A stretch of DNA of 64,000 bases from Methylobacterium terrae (GCF_003173755.1 NZ_CP029553.1:3868001-3932000); one strand, 5' to 3'. Shown: positions 20,827-28,683, counted from the first letter of the stretch. The notes: a model not told the origin generated them from the letters alone. A program made the numbers and translations.

Positions 20827-20852
20827 GGAACCCCACGGGCGCCCCCGACGTT
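20827..20852 (+). promoter_or_regulatory. Putative EcfG (general stress sigma) promoter
   Basis: GGAAC at 20827-20831, 17 bases, then CGTT at 20849-20852, an exact match to the alphaproteobacterial EcfG consensus. It is on the same strand as, and 92 bases upstream of, the ATG of the exported 106-residue protein at 20945. Confidence 0.6.
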
Positions 20853-20944
20853 CCTCGAACACAAGAAGCAAGCTGGGCTTTACGCCTCATCCATGAGGTC
20901 GATCGCCGCAGCTTCTGATCCCAAAACTGTTCGTGAGTACAGCG

Positions 20945-21265
20945 ATGTCCCCACAACGTCGTCTTCCGCTCGGCTGGCCCGTCGTCGCCGCCTTCCTGCT
21001 TCTCGCCGCTCCCGCCCTGGCGCAGCCGGCTTGCATCGGTGCCCAGCGCAAGATCGACGAGGCCGGTGCCCTTCGCTTCCAGGCCCGCCAGGACGCCCGC
21101 ATCGGCGACCGCGACCGGGTCTGCGACAACCTCGGGGATGCCGAGGACCGCTACGAGGATGCCCGCGACCGGCTCGAGGATTGCGGCCTCGGGGTCGCCT
21201 CGGTCGACCTCAAGAGCGCGATCCGCTCGGTGCGCCAGGAGAAGCGGGTCTTCCGCTGCGACTGA
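20945..21265 (+). CDS. Exported hypothetical protein, probably in the general stress regulon
   Basis: A 106-residue protein with a clear signal peptide (GWPVVAAFLLLAAPALAQPA) and a small charged helical domain. The domain holds four cysteines (QPACIGAQRK, DRVCDNLG, EDCGLG, VFRCD), consistent with two disulfides in the periplasm. A GTG four codons earlier (20933) is an alternative start. No domain family recognised. The EcfG-type promoter upstream suggests induction by general stress; that is an inference from sequence only. Confidence 0.65.
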   Translation: MSPQRRLPLGWPVVAAFLLLAAPALAQPACIGAQRKIDEAGALRFQARQDARIGDRDRVCDNLGDAEDRYEDARDRLEDCGLGVASVDLKSAIRSVRQEKRVFRCD

Positions 21266-21360
21266 GCGCGTGCCGTAGCGCACACCGTTTCACCGACAAT
21301 TCACGCATCTCTCTCACCGGGCCGCGCCGTGCGTCGGCGCGCCAGATCGGATCTCTCGCC

Positions 21361-21504
21361 ATGACCAGCGCCACCCAGACCTCGTCCGAGTCCCGCCTCG
21401 CCGCCCCGACCGCCGGTGCCCACTCGTTCACCGCGGCGCTCTGCGGCTTCCTCGGCTCGACCGCCGCGACGACCGTGGTGATGCTGCTCCTCAGCAGCGT
21501 CTGA
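21361..21504 (+). CDS. Small membrane peptide (47 residues)
   Basis: A 47-codon frame with a Ser/Thr-rich N-terminal half and a hydrophobic C-terminal half (AALCGFLGSTAATTVVMLLLSSV) that ends in the membrane. A weak GGA ribosome site precedes the ATG. It is convergent with the next small membrane gene, separated by five bases. Function unknown. Confidence 0.5.
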   Translation: MTSATQTSSESRLAAPTAGAHSFTAALCGFLGSTAATTVVMLLLSSV

Positions 21505-21509
21505 GTGCA

Positions 21510-21764
21510 TCAGGGCGCCACGGACCAGAACCGGCGCCGGGCAAACAGCATGTCCGGCTGCCCGACCTGCGGGCTTCCCGCCTGAACATGCGTCCGAGCC
21601 GGCGCCGGCGGGCAGACCGGATCCGGGCGCCGCGCCTGGATCGCCACCGGCTCGGGCCGGACCAGGCCCATCCTCACCTGCACGTCCGGATTGCGCAGGG
21701 CCGCGACCGTCGCGACGGAGGCCATCAATGCGCCCGCGACGGCGCCGAGGAGGAAATTCAGCAT
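21510..21764 (-). CDS. Small membrane-anchored hypothetical protein (84 residues)
   Basis: An 84-residue protein beginning with a hydrophobic anchor (LNFLLGAVAGALMASVATVAAL), followed by a basic, Pro-rich tail (RPEPVAIQARRPDPVCPPAPARTH). The ATG at 21764 is chosen because AAGGA stands nine bases upstream; an ATG at 21788 is also in frame. No family recognised. It is divergent from flaF. Confidence 0.5.
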   Translation of the reverse strand: MLNFLLGAVAGALMASVATVAALRNPDVQVRMGLVRPEPVAIQARRPDPVCPPAPARTHVQAGSPQVGQPDMLFARRRFWSVAP

Positions 21765-21930
21765 AGCGGCCGGTCCTTGCGCCGACATCGTAGCGGTTTG
21801 AGGGCGAAGACCCCGGTCTTCGGGCCGTGCCCGATGCCGCAACGTCGGCGTTCTTTCACAACTCGAGCTTAACAAATCGATGGCAGACCGGCTCCGGGGC
21901 CGCCTCAGCGGCCAGCCGGAGAGGCAGACG

Positions 21931-22296
21931 ATGAGCTACGGCGCGAACGCCTACGCGAGAACGGCCCAGGTGGCGTTGACGCCCCGCGAGGCGGAAGCGG
22001 CGGTGCTGATCAAGGCGGCGGTCCGCCTGCAGGCGATCCAGGACAATTGGGACGCGCAGCACCCGACGCTGGACGACGCCCTGGCGTTCAACCGCAAGGT
22101 CTGGACGATCCTCTCCACGGCGGCGACCGAGCCGGACGCGCCGCTGCCCGATGAACTCAAGACCTCGATGGCCCGCCTCGGTGCCTTCGTCTTCACCCGG
22201 ACCTTCGATGCGATGGTCGAGCCGAGCGCCGACAAGCTGACGGCGCTGATCCAGATCAACCGCGACCTGGCGAGCGGCCTGCGCGACAATTCCTGA
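21931..22296 (+). CDS. flaF: Flagellar biosynthesis regulator FlaF
   Basis: A 121-residue protein matching FlaF across its length: YGANAYARTAQ near the start, then AAVRLQAIQDNWD, FNRKVWTILSTA, LGAFVFTRTFDAM and LIQINRDLASGL. In alphaproteobacteria FlaF promotes flagellin translation or secretion, opposing FlbT. No fliC or flbT gene is nearby, so this copy stands alone. A strong ribosome site (GGAGAGG) supports the ATG at 21931 over an earlier ATG at 21880. A bidirectional terminator follows. Confidence 0.88.
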   Translation: MSYGANAYARTAQVALTPREAEAAVLIKAAVRLQAIQDNWDAQHPTLDDALAFNRKVWTILSTAATEPDAPLPDELKTSMARLGAFVFTRTFDAMVEPSADKLTALIQINRDLASGLRDNS

Positions 22297-22342
22297 TCCC
22301 CTGCCCTGATCCCTCGCCCCGACTACGCGTACGATCCCGCAT

Positions 22343-22379
22343 GACGAGGCCCCCGTCCCGGTGGGACGAGGGCCTCGTC
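22343..22379. terminator. Strong hairpin terminator between flaF and the convergent gene
   Basis: Seventeen-base arms (22343-22359 and 22363-22379), matching at 16 positions around a three-base loop, lie between two convergent genes. The stem GACGAGG-CC... / ...GG-CCTCGTC is very GC-rich. No clear T-run on either side. Its placement suggests a shared bidirectional terminator. Confidence 0.65.
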
Positions 22380-22398
22380 GCCGGTACGAGGACCGGGG

Positions 22399-22716
22399 CT
22401 ACTTCTGCTGGCTGCGCAGGGAGCTGTCGCTGCCGGAGGTCGTGGTCATCGGACCTTCCAGGCCGCTGGTGTTCTGCTCGGCCCGGTCGGGAAGGGTCTG
22501 GTCGAAGTTGCGCCGGTTGGCGGCGTGGTCGTGATACTGCTCGGTCTGGACGTGCTTGCTGTCGAGGCCGCGCGCCGCGCCGTGCTGGGACTTGTCGCGG
22601 TTGCTCAGCACCATGTTCTCCTCGAGGATGCCCTCGGGCAGCTCGGTCATCGCGCCGGTGCCGGAGCCCTTGCCCTGCGCGCCGGGACCCATGTTGTGCC
22701 TGTCGGCCTTGGCCAT
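22399..22716 (-). CDS. Hydrophilic hypothetical protein (105 residues)
   Basis: A strongly hydrophilic protein rich in Gly, Ser, Asp, Gln and His, with little predicted fold. Examples are MAKADRHNMGPGAQGKGSG, LPEGILEENMVLSNRDKSQHG and QYHDHAANRRNFDQ. Two ATGs are in frame: for the first (22722) GGAGG directly abuts the start codon, while for 22716 GGAGG stands six bases away, so 22716 is preferred. Composition resembles small stress-associated hydrophilins, but no family was recognised. Confidence 0.65.
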   Translation of the reverse strand: MAKADRHNMGPGAQGKGSGTGAMTELPEGILEENMVLSNRDKSQHGAARGLDSKHVQTEQYHDHAANRRNFDQTLPDRAEQNTSGLEGPMTTTSGSDSSLRSQQK

Positions 22717-22970
22717 GCTCATCCTCCGATCGAACGGGCTCGGGACCGGGAACGACGCCGGTGGCGGCGCCCCGTCCCGCCTACTTGATTAGAGTATGAG
22801 CCGTGTCGGCCGGTGCAAGCGGGGCCGCGGGAAATATTGCCGGGAACCTTTTTCTGGCGGGAGCGATGAGCATGCCGCTCTCGACGGCTTGTGAACGCTG
22901 AACCGCGGCGCTCGACCAAGCGCGACGCCGCGGAACCTTCAGCAATACCGACGATCACCCGCGCGGCGTG

Positions 22971-23438
22971 CTACTCCTTGCGGCACGGGAAGGCGTCGCG
23001 CAGGGCGAGGAGGGCGAGGACGCCGGCATTCTCGCGCAGGGCCGGGGGATGGGCGGCCCCGTAGGCCACGACCGCCCGGACGAGCTGCAGGCGGTTGCCG
23101 TCGGGCGGCAGGCAGGCGCCGAGGATCGGCGGCTGGCCGGCGCCGTCGGCGACGCCGGCGAGATCCTGCACCGCCGCCATGAAGGCCCAGCAGCCGACGG
23201 TCTCGGGATCCTGGCGGAACTCGACCTCGGTGCCGCGCACCTTGGCGCCGCGCAGGAGGCTCTTGCACTGCGCCACCAGGACGGCGCCGTCCGCGGCGCG
23301 CGCCGGAGCCGGTGCGGCGAGAGCCGCGGCACCGAGGGCCAGGGCCCCGACGAGGGCGAGCGGTGACGGGGCGCCGGGAACATGCAGGCTCGCGCCGAAG
23401 GGCGACGCGCGATTCCACGACCTGCTCAGGATCGACAT
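22971..23438 (-). CDS. Exported Rap1a/Tai-like protein
   Basis: A 155-residue protein with a signal peptide (LALVGALALGAAALAAPAPARAA). The mature domain has the pattern C...TVGCWAFMAAVQDL...ACLPPDGNRLQLVRAVVAYGAAHPPALRENA...LRDAFPC, with four cysteines. This resembles the Rap1a/Tai domain, first seen in type VI secretion immunity proteins but common as an orphan periplasmic domain in alphaproteobacteria. No effector gene is adjacent, so an immunity role is not supported. The start at ATG 23438 gives a good signal peptide. Confidence 0.65.
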   Translation of the reverse strand: MSILSRSWNRASPFGASLHVPGAPSPLALVGALALGAAALAAPAPARAADGAVLVAQCKSLLRGAKVRGTEVEFRQDPETVGCWAFMAAVQDLAGVADGAGQPPILGACLPPDGNRLQLVRAVVAYGAAHPPALRENAGVLALLALRDAFPCRKE

Positions 23439-23564
23439 GCGGACTGACTCGACGCGGGAGGCCGCCGGTCTGCGGCCCGGCCCCATCCTAGCAAGCGGAG
23501 CCGCGCCCCGCCGCGCCTCAGGTTCGGTCAGTCACACCTACGTTGCCGCAGGCCGGGCAACCGG

Positions 23565-24245
23565 TCAGCGGGCCGGGTACACCACGCGGGCGAGCGCCGC
23601 CTCGACGCGGGGCGTCGGCACCGCCGCCGGGGTAGCCTTCTGGTACTGCGCCATCATGCGGCGGGCCGCATCGGCCGGCAGGGCGCCGATCGGCGCCGTC
23701 ATGGCGAGCAGCTCCTTGCGGGTCTTGCTCGCGACGACGCCCGGACGGTTCACGTCCTGGAAGTCGCTCATCCGATGCTTGTCGCTGTCGGGGTCGCCGT
23801 GGAACACCCGCGGCCCCTCGGGCATGATGACGATGTCGCCGGGCCGCAGCGTCGGATCACGCAAAAGGGCATTCCGGGCGTCGAGGGACTTGAGCGGCGA
23901 CACCGAGATCGCCAGCGGCTTGTCGTCCTTCTGCTTCACGTCGGCCTTCGGCAGGGCGACGTAGCGGGTGCGGCCGCGCATCGCCTTGGCCTGGGCCGCG
24001 AGGCGGTTGCGGCGGCTCGCCCGCTGGCGGATCGGCGCGTCGTAGGGCTGCACGGCGTAGGGCTGCGCCACCGGGGCCGGCGCGTAGGTGGCTTGCGGGG
24101 GCGAGAAGATCTGCCGCAGGAAGTCGAGCCCGTCGCCGTCCGCCGCCCGCGCCCCGGCGCTCGAGGCGATCAGCAGGCAGCCCGACGTCACGGTCAGGAG
24201 CATGGCACGCAGCCGGGCAGCCGGCAGGGTCTGGTGCAGCGGCAT
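23565..24245 (-). CDS. Exported hypothetical protein
   Basis: A 226-residue protein with an N-terminal signal peptide (AMLLTVTSGCLLIASSAGARAAD). A Pro/Gln/Tyr-rich linker (PPQATYAPAPVAQPYAVQPYD) and a basic segment follow. The conserved-looking core is LRPGDIVIMPEGPRVFHGDPDSDKHRMSDFQDV, and the C-terminus is helical. The central motif is familiar from uncharacterised Methylobacterium and Bradyrhizobium proteins. Periplasmic location inferred. The ATG at 24245 is chosen for the signal peptide; the frame is open further upstream. Confidence 0.65.
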   Translation of the reverse strand: MPLHQTLPAARLRAMLLTVTSGCLLIASSAGARAADGDGLDFLRQIFSPPQATYAPAPVAQPYAVQPYDAPIRQRASRRNRLAAQAKAMRGRTRYVALPKADVKQKDDKPLAISVSPLKSLDARNALLRDPTLRPGDIVIMPEGPRVFHGDPDSDKHRMSDFQDVNRPGVVASKTRKELLAMTAPIGALPADAARRMMAQYQKATPAAVPTPRVEAALARVVYPAR

Positions 24246-24530
24246 GAAGCCCCCAGTGAGTGCGGGTCGAGGATGAGAGATCTGTACTGGTACTCGGCCG
24301 ATTAACCTCGACGGCAGCCTGCCAGTTCCGGAGTTCTTGCCATAGATGAACAATTTATGAGCGCGGCGGCCTCGGGCGCCTCCGATCGGATGAGGCGCGA
24401 ACGGCGAAGGCGCGGTCCGGCACCCCGAACCTCACCCGGTTCGGCGTCGTCCTGCCGCCCGCGCCGCGAACACTGGATGCGGATCGGTACGATGCACGCA
24501 CGAATGCTGACGCGACGGGAGTCGACGAGG

Positions 24531-25379
24531 ATGCCGCCCGGGCTCGGCCGGAGGGGGCGGGCGCCGCTTCGCCCGCTCGCCGCCGCCATGCTGGCGATCG
24601 GGCTCGCCGCGCCGGACGCGGCCCGGTCGCAGGCGGCACCGCACGGTCCCCAGCCGGACAAGCGCGTGCCGATGGAGCCGACGGCCTGGCCCTTCACCGC
24701 GATCGGCCGGGTCAACGTGGTCCAGGGCCCGGCCCATCGCAGCCACTGCACCGGCACCCTGGTCGGGCCGCGCCACGTGCTGACCGCCGCCCACTGCCTG
24801 TTCGACGCCCGGCTCGATACCTGGGTCAAGCCGCACCAGATCCATTTCGTCTCCGGCCAGGCCCGCGACCTCAATACCGGCACCGCCGCGATCGAGGCGT
24901 TCCGCCTCGCCCCCGGGATCGACCTGCGCGCGGCGACCCGGCCGAGCCGCGGCGGCATCGCCCCCGGGATGATCGGCCGGGACTGGGTGATCCTCACCTT
25001 GAGCCAGCCCCTGGCCTTGCGGCCGGTGCCCTGGCTGGTGCTGCCGAACGCCGACCTGCCGGGGAGCCGGCCGGGCGCGGTGGTGGCGCTCGCCGGCTAC
25101 GCCGCCGACCGACCCTACCTGCCGGTGATCCACCGCGGCTGCGCCGTCCGCATCGACGCCCCGGACACCGGGATGCTGAGCGATCTGTGCGAATCGATGT
25201 CGGGGGAATCCGGCGCGCCCGTGCTCGTCCTCGACGCGGACGGCACGGCCGCCCTCGTCGGCATCCACACCGCCGTGACGGGGGGCACGCGGGTCGGCAA
25301 CGCCTACCGCTCGGCGAGCGGCGTCGGCGTCGCGGCGGCGGGCTTTGCCGGCGTCCTCGACGAGATGGTCAGGAAGTGA
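24531..25379 (+). CDS. Exported trypsin-like serine protease
   Basis: A 282-residue chymotrypsin-fold protease. The catalytic His is in VLTAAHCLF, the Asp in GRDWVILTL and the Ser in SMSGESGAPVLV, all intact. Cysteines in SHCTGTL and AHCLF pair as in trypsin-like S1 enzymes, with another pair around HRGCAVR/SDLCESM. A signal peptide (LRPLAAAMLAIGLAAPDAARSQA) directs it to the periplasm. The ATG at 24531 is chosen for its ribosome site (GGAG) and signal peptide; several upstream ATGs are in frame. The 3' end overlaps the convergent rsmD by 11 bases. Confidence 0.85.
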   Translation: MPPGLGRRGRAPLRPLAAAMLAIGLAAPDAARSQAAPHGPQPDKRVPMEPTAWPFTAIGRVNVVQGPAHRSHCTGTLVGPRHVLTAAHCLFDARLDTWVKPHQIHFVSGQARDLNTGTAAIEAFRLAPGIDLRAATRPSRGGIAPGMIGRDWVILTLSQPLALRPVPWLVLPNADLPGSRPGAVVALAGYAADRPYLPVIHRGCAVRIDAPDTGMLSDLCESMSGESGAPVLVLDADGTAALVGIHTAVTGGTRVGNAYRSASGVGVAAAGFAGVLDEMVRK

Positions 25380-25926
25380 CGCGCCAGAACGCCACCTGGG
25401 TGTCGCCGTAGCTCCGGCGCTCGAGCTCGGCGAACCCCTCCGGCGCCGCGAGGGCGGCGGAGGCCGCCTCCTCCACCACCGCGAGGGCACCGTCCTTCAG
25501 CCAGCCGCCGTCGCGTGCCGCCGCGAGCGCCTTCGGGGCGAGGTCGCGGCCGTAGGGCGGATCGCAGAAGGCGAGGTCGAACCCCTCGCCGGGCGGCGCG
25601 GCGCCGAGGCGGGTGGCGTCGCGGCGAAACAGCCGGGTCGCCCCGCCGAGCCCGAGGGTGTCGAGGTTCTGGCGGATCACGCCGCGCGCCTCCGCGCCCT
25701 CGTCGACGAGGAGCGCGAAGGACGCCCCCCGGGACAGGGCCTCGCAGGCGAGCGCGCCCGTGCCGGCGAACAGGTCGAGGACGCGGGCGCCCTCGACCGG
25801 ATCGTCGTAGGCGTGGGTGAGGACGTTGAACATCGCCTCGCGCAAGCGATCCGAGGTCGGCCGGATCGCGTCGCTGCGCGGCCCGGCGAGACTACGGCCG
25901 CGCAAGGCACCGCCGACGATCCGCAT
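25369..25926 (-). CDS. rsmD: 16S rRNA (guanine(966)-N2)-methyltransferase RsmD
   Basis: A 185-residue SAM-dependent methyltransferase that modifies G966 of 16S rRNA during 30S assembly. Family marks are MRIVGGALRGRSL at the N-terminus, RPTSDRLREAMFNVL, the SAM loop LDLFAGTGALACEALSRGA, and the catalytic DPPYG near residue 122. Length is normal. It follows rluB on the same strand after nine bases, an arrangement conserved in Hyphomicrobiales, so both are probably co-transcribed. Confidence 0.95.
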   Translation of the reverse strand: MRIVGGALRGRSLAGPRSDAIRPTSDRLREAMFNVLTHAYDDPVEGARVLDLFAGTGALACEALSRGASFALLVDEGAEARGVIRQNLDTLGLGGATRLFRRDATRLGAAPPGEGFDLAFCDPPYGRDLAPKALAAARDGGWLKDGALAVVEEAASAALAAPEGFAELERRSYGDTQVAFWRVTS

Positions 25927-25935
25927 CGGTCAGGC

Positions 25936-27945
25936 TCAGCCGCGCGGCCGGCCACCGCCGGGACGGCCACCGGGACGCCCGCCGGGCTTCCCCCCGCCGC
26001 CGGCCCCGCCGGAGCGGAAGCCGCCGCCGGGCTTGCCGAACGGCTTGCCCCCAGGCCGGCCGCCACCGCCGCCCGGACGCCCCTCGCCCCGGCCCGCGAA
26101 CGAGCCGCCGGGCTTGGCACCGAAGGACTTGCCGCCGAAGGACTTGCCGCCGAACGAATTGCCGCCCGGCTTGCCGCCGAAGGATTTGCCCCCGCCCGGC
26201 TTGCCGCCGAACGAGCGGCCCTCGCCACCCCGGCCGCCGGGGCCGCGCCCCTCGCCGCCGAAGCCGCGCCCCTCGTCCCGCCCGCCGAAGGAACGGCCCT
26301 CGCCGCTCCGGCCGCCGGGACCGCGGCCCTCGCCGCCGAAGCCGCGACCCTCGTCGCGGCTACCGAACGAGCGACCGCCGCCCTTGTCGCCGAACGAACG
26401 GCCCTCGCCGCGCTTGTCGAAGGAGCGGCCTTCCCCGCCGCCGCTCCCGAACGAACGGCCGCCACCGGAGCGGCCTTCGAACGAGCGGCCGCCGCCTTCC
26501 GGCCGTCCGCCGAAGCGGCCGAAGCCGCGCCCGCGACCGCCCTCGTCGCCGAGCCCGGCCTTGGCGCCGCTGAACCTGTTGCCATCGCGCGGGCCGCGCT
26601 GCGGGGCGTCGCCGTCGCGGTCGCGCCGCATCGGGCGGTCGTCGCCGCGGGGGGCGCGGTCCGGTGCGCCCTCGCCGCCGCGGAACTTGGTGCGGCGGTG
26701 CGGCGCCGCCTCCTCCTGCGGCTGGGCCACCAGCCGCTCGACCAGCACGCGCCGGTCGCCCGAGGCGATGGCGCCGACTCGCTTGCGCGGGGCGTCGGCG
26801 GTGGCGGCGCGGATCTCCTGCGGGCTGTCGCCGCGGCGATGGACCCGGCCGCGATTCGGCAGGTCGCCCGCCGCCTCGGCCTCGGAGTCGCGCCAGACCG
26901 TGCGCGGCGCCGGCGCGCGCCGGCCCGCCGACGCGCCGGGCGGCTTGCCGAATTGCGGCCGGGCCGGATCGCGCCCGCGGGGGCCGGCATCCTGCGCCGC
27001 CTGGCGGGCGGCGGCCTTCGGCGAGCCGAACGGGGCGATCGGCTCGCGCACCGGGCTGGTGAAGTCGACGCCGGCCTGCTCGGCGAGGCTGTTGCCGAGC
27101 TGGTCCTTCAGCACCCGGGTGCGGATCTCGTCGACCAGCCCGACCTCGAGGTCGCCGAGCTGGAACGGCCCGAAGGAGAGCCGGATCAGCCGGTTCACCG
27201 ACAGGCCGAGATGCTCGAGGATGCGCTTGACCTCGCGGTTCTTGCCCTCGCGCAGGCCGAGCGTCAGCCAGACGTTGTCGCCCTGCGCCCGGTCGATCGT
27301 CGCCTCGATCGGGCCGTACTCCATCCCGTCGATGGTCACGCCCTTGCGCAAGCCGTCGAGCATCGCCTGGTCGACGTCGCCGAAGGCGCGCACGCGGTAG
27401 CGGCGCAGCCAGCCGGTCTCCGGATGGGCGATGACCTTGGCGAGCCCGCCGTCGTTGGTCAGGAGCAGCAGTCCCTCGGTGTTGATGTCGAGCCGGCCGA
27501 CCGCCACCACCCGGGGCATGTCCTCGGGCAGGACGTCGAACACCGTTTGGCGTCCCTCCGGGTCGCGGGCCGTGGTGACGACGCCGCGGGGCTTGTGGAA
27601 CAGCCACAGGCGGGTGCGCTCGCGGGTCGGCAGCGGCTCGCTGTCGATCGTGATGCGGTCGTCCGAGGTGACGTTCACCGCCGGAGAATCGAGGCGCTGG
27701 CCGTTCAGGGTCACGCGGCCATCGAGGATCATCGCCTCGGCGTCGCGCCGCGAGGCCACGCCCGCCCGGGCGATCGCCTTGGCGATGCGCTCCGGCTCCG
27801 GCTCGGCGGCCGCCGGCTTCGCCGCGGCCCTGGCGGGGGCCGTGCGCTTGGCGGAAGCCTGTCCCTCGGGGGAGCCCGCGGATGCCTCGTCCCGTCCGTG
27901 ACGCTGCTGCGGCGCCCCGGTCTCGTCGTCGTTGATGTCGTTCAT
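25936..27945 (-). CDS. rluB: rRNA pseudouridine synthase (RluB/RsuA family) with very long Gly-rich tail
   Basis: A 669-residue protein. An Ala/Glu-rich N-terminus is followed by an S4 RNA-binding domain at about residues 52-98 (RIAKAIARAGVASRRDAEAMI). The RsuA/RluB catalytic domain then runs to about residue 300, with the catalytic Asp in AVGRLDINTEGLLLLTND and the motif LREGKNREVKRILEHLG. The last 370 residues are low complexity, built of repeated GGRSF, GRGFGGEGRGPGG and GKSFGGKPGG units, far longer than the basic tail of E. coli RluB. The ATG at 27945 is preferred over 28005. The tail resembles RGG/FG-type disordered RNA-binding regions; this is inference. It is divergent from tadA. Confidence 0.9.
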   Translation of the reverse strand: MNDINDDETGAPQQRHGRDEASAGSPEGQASAKRTAPARAAAKPAAAEPEPERIAKAIARAGVASRRDAEAMILDGRVTLNGQRLDSPAVNVTSDDRITIDSEPLPTRERTRLWLFHKPRGVVTTARDPEGRQTVFDVLPEDMPRVVAVGRLDINTEGLLLLTNDGGLAKVIAHPETGWLRRYRVRAFGDVDQAMLDGLRKGVTIDGMEYGPIEATIDRAQGDNVWLTLGLREGKNREVKRILEHLGLSVNRLIRLSFGPFQLGDLEVGLVDEIRTRVLKDQLGNSLAEQAGVDFTSPVREPIAPFGSPKAAARQAAQDAGPRGRDPARPQFGKPPGASAGRRAPAPRTVWRDSEAEAAGDLPNRGRVHRRGDSPQEIRAATADAPRKRVGAIASGDRRVLVERLVAQPQEEAAPHRRTKFRGGEGAPDRAPRGDDRPMRRDRDGDAPQRGPRDGNRFSGAKAGLGDEGGRGRGFGRFGGRPEGGGRSFEGRSGGGRSFGSGGGEGRSFDKRGEGRSFGDKGGGRSFGSRDEGRGFGGEGRGPGGRSGEGRSFGGRDEGRGFGGEGRGPGGRGGEGRSFGGKPGGGKSFGGKPGGNSFGGKSFGGKSFGAKPGGSFAGRGEGRPGGGGGRPGGKPFGKPGGGFRSGGAGGGGKPGGRPGGRPGGGRPRG

Positions 27946-27989
27946 GCGCGCCTGATACCAGACGGGTCCTGTCGACGCGAGTGGAACCG

Positions 27990-28532
27990 ATGCGCGATTT
28001 TGCAAGGGGGCCTTCTTCGGGAAGCGGGCCTTCTTCGGGAAGCGGGTCCCCTTCGGCGAGCGGGAACCCGTCGGCGAGCGGGAGCCCGCGTCCCGATCCT
28101 CTGGGCCTCGCCTTCGACGCCGCGCGGGAGGCCGCGGTGCGGGGCGAGGTGCCGGTGGGCGCGGCGGTCGTGCGCGACGGCGTCGTGCTGTCGGTCGCCG
28201 GCAACCGTCCCCGGGCCGACCGCGATCCCACGGCGCACGCCGAGATCCTGGCGATCCGTGCCGCCTGCGCGCTCCTCGGCGACGAGCGCCTGACCGGCTG
28301 CGACCTCTACGTCACCCTGGAGCCCTGCGCGATGTGCGCCGGCGCGATCAGCTTCGCGCGGATCCGCCGGCTCTACTTCGCGGCCGCCGACCCGAAGGGC
28401 GGCGCCGTCGAGAACGGACCGCGCTTCTTCAACCAGCCAACCTGCCATCACGCGCCGGAGGTCTACGGGGGCTTTCGCGAGGGCGAGGCCGCCGCGCTCC
28501 TGCGCGAGTTCTTCCGCGATCGGCGGGCCTGA
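27990..28532 (+). CDS. tadA: tRNA-specific adenosine deaminase with Ser/Gly/Pro repeat N-terminus
   Basis: A 180-residue zinc-dependent deaminase expected to convert the wobble adenosine of tRNA-Arg(ACG) to inosine. The zinc and catalytic residues are His83 and Glu85 (TAHAEI) and Cys113 and Cys116 (EPCAMC). The core is standard length, but residues 7-32 are a Gly/Ser/Pro repeat (GPSSGS-GPSSGS-GSPSAS-GNPSAS) encoded by a DNA tandem array, absent from ordinary TadA. The start could be ATG 27990 or GTG 27981; a start after the repeat is unlikely because no ATG or GTG with a ribosome site is evident there. It is divergent from rluB. Confidence 0.9.
   Translation: MRDFARGPSSGSGPSSGSGSPSASGNPSASGSPRPDPLGLAFDAAREAAVRGEVPVGAAVVRDGVVLSVAGNRPRADRDPTAHAEILAIRAACALLGDERLTGCDLYVTLEPCAMCAGAISFARIRRLYFAAADPKGGAVENGPRFFNQPTCHHAPEVYGGFREGEAAALLREFFRDRRA
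28008..28079. repeat. 18-bp in-frame tandem repeat array within tadA start
   Basis: Four units of 18 bases (28008-28025, 28026-28043, 28044-28061, 28062-28079) and a partial fifth. The first two are identical (GGGCCTTCTTCGGGAAGC), and the next two diverge but keep GGG-ccc-TCGGCGAGC. Each unit can form a small hairpin with a TTCG-type loop. The length is a multiple of three, so tadA stays open whatever the copy number. Confidence 0.85.
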
Positions 28533-28563
28533 CCCGTCCCTGGAATTCAGCCTTCTCAAATCA

Positions 28564-28581
28564 ATATAGCAGTGGCTATAT
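28564..28581 (+). promoter_or_regulatory. MntR-like operator upstream of mntH
   Basis: ATATAGC-AGTG-GCTATAT, a perfect seven-base inverted repeat with a four-base centre, whose core ATAGC-N4-GCTAT matches the MntR box of E. coli mntH (AAACATAGC-N4-GCTATGTTT). It lies upstream of the Nramp transporter gene, 43 or 103 bases before the two possible starts. Manganese-dependent repression is inferred. Confidence 0.7.
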
Positions 28582-28683
28582 GGCGGCAGCCCGGCCCGGC
28601 CGGGAGCGACGGAGCACGGGCGGATGCGGGACGGATGGGCGTGGCGCGCCGGAGACGGTGCGGCGGAGCCGAGCCTCGGGGCG

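Noticed and set aside
22971..23438. Type VI secretion immunity gene (Rap1a/Tai)
   Set aside because: The domain similarity is real, but no effector or secretion gene is adjacent and the domain is common as an orphan. The immunity role is not supported.
24304..24329. GGAAC-N17-GGTT on the minus strand before the exported 226-residue protein
   Set aside because: The -10 element is GGTT rather than CGTT. Possible but too weak to list as a promoter without expression data.
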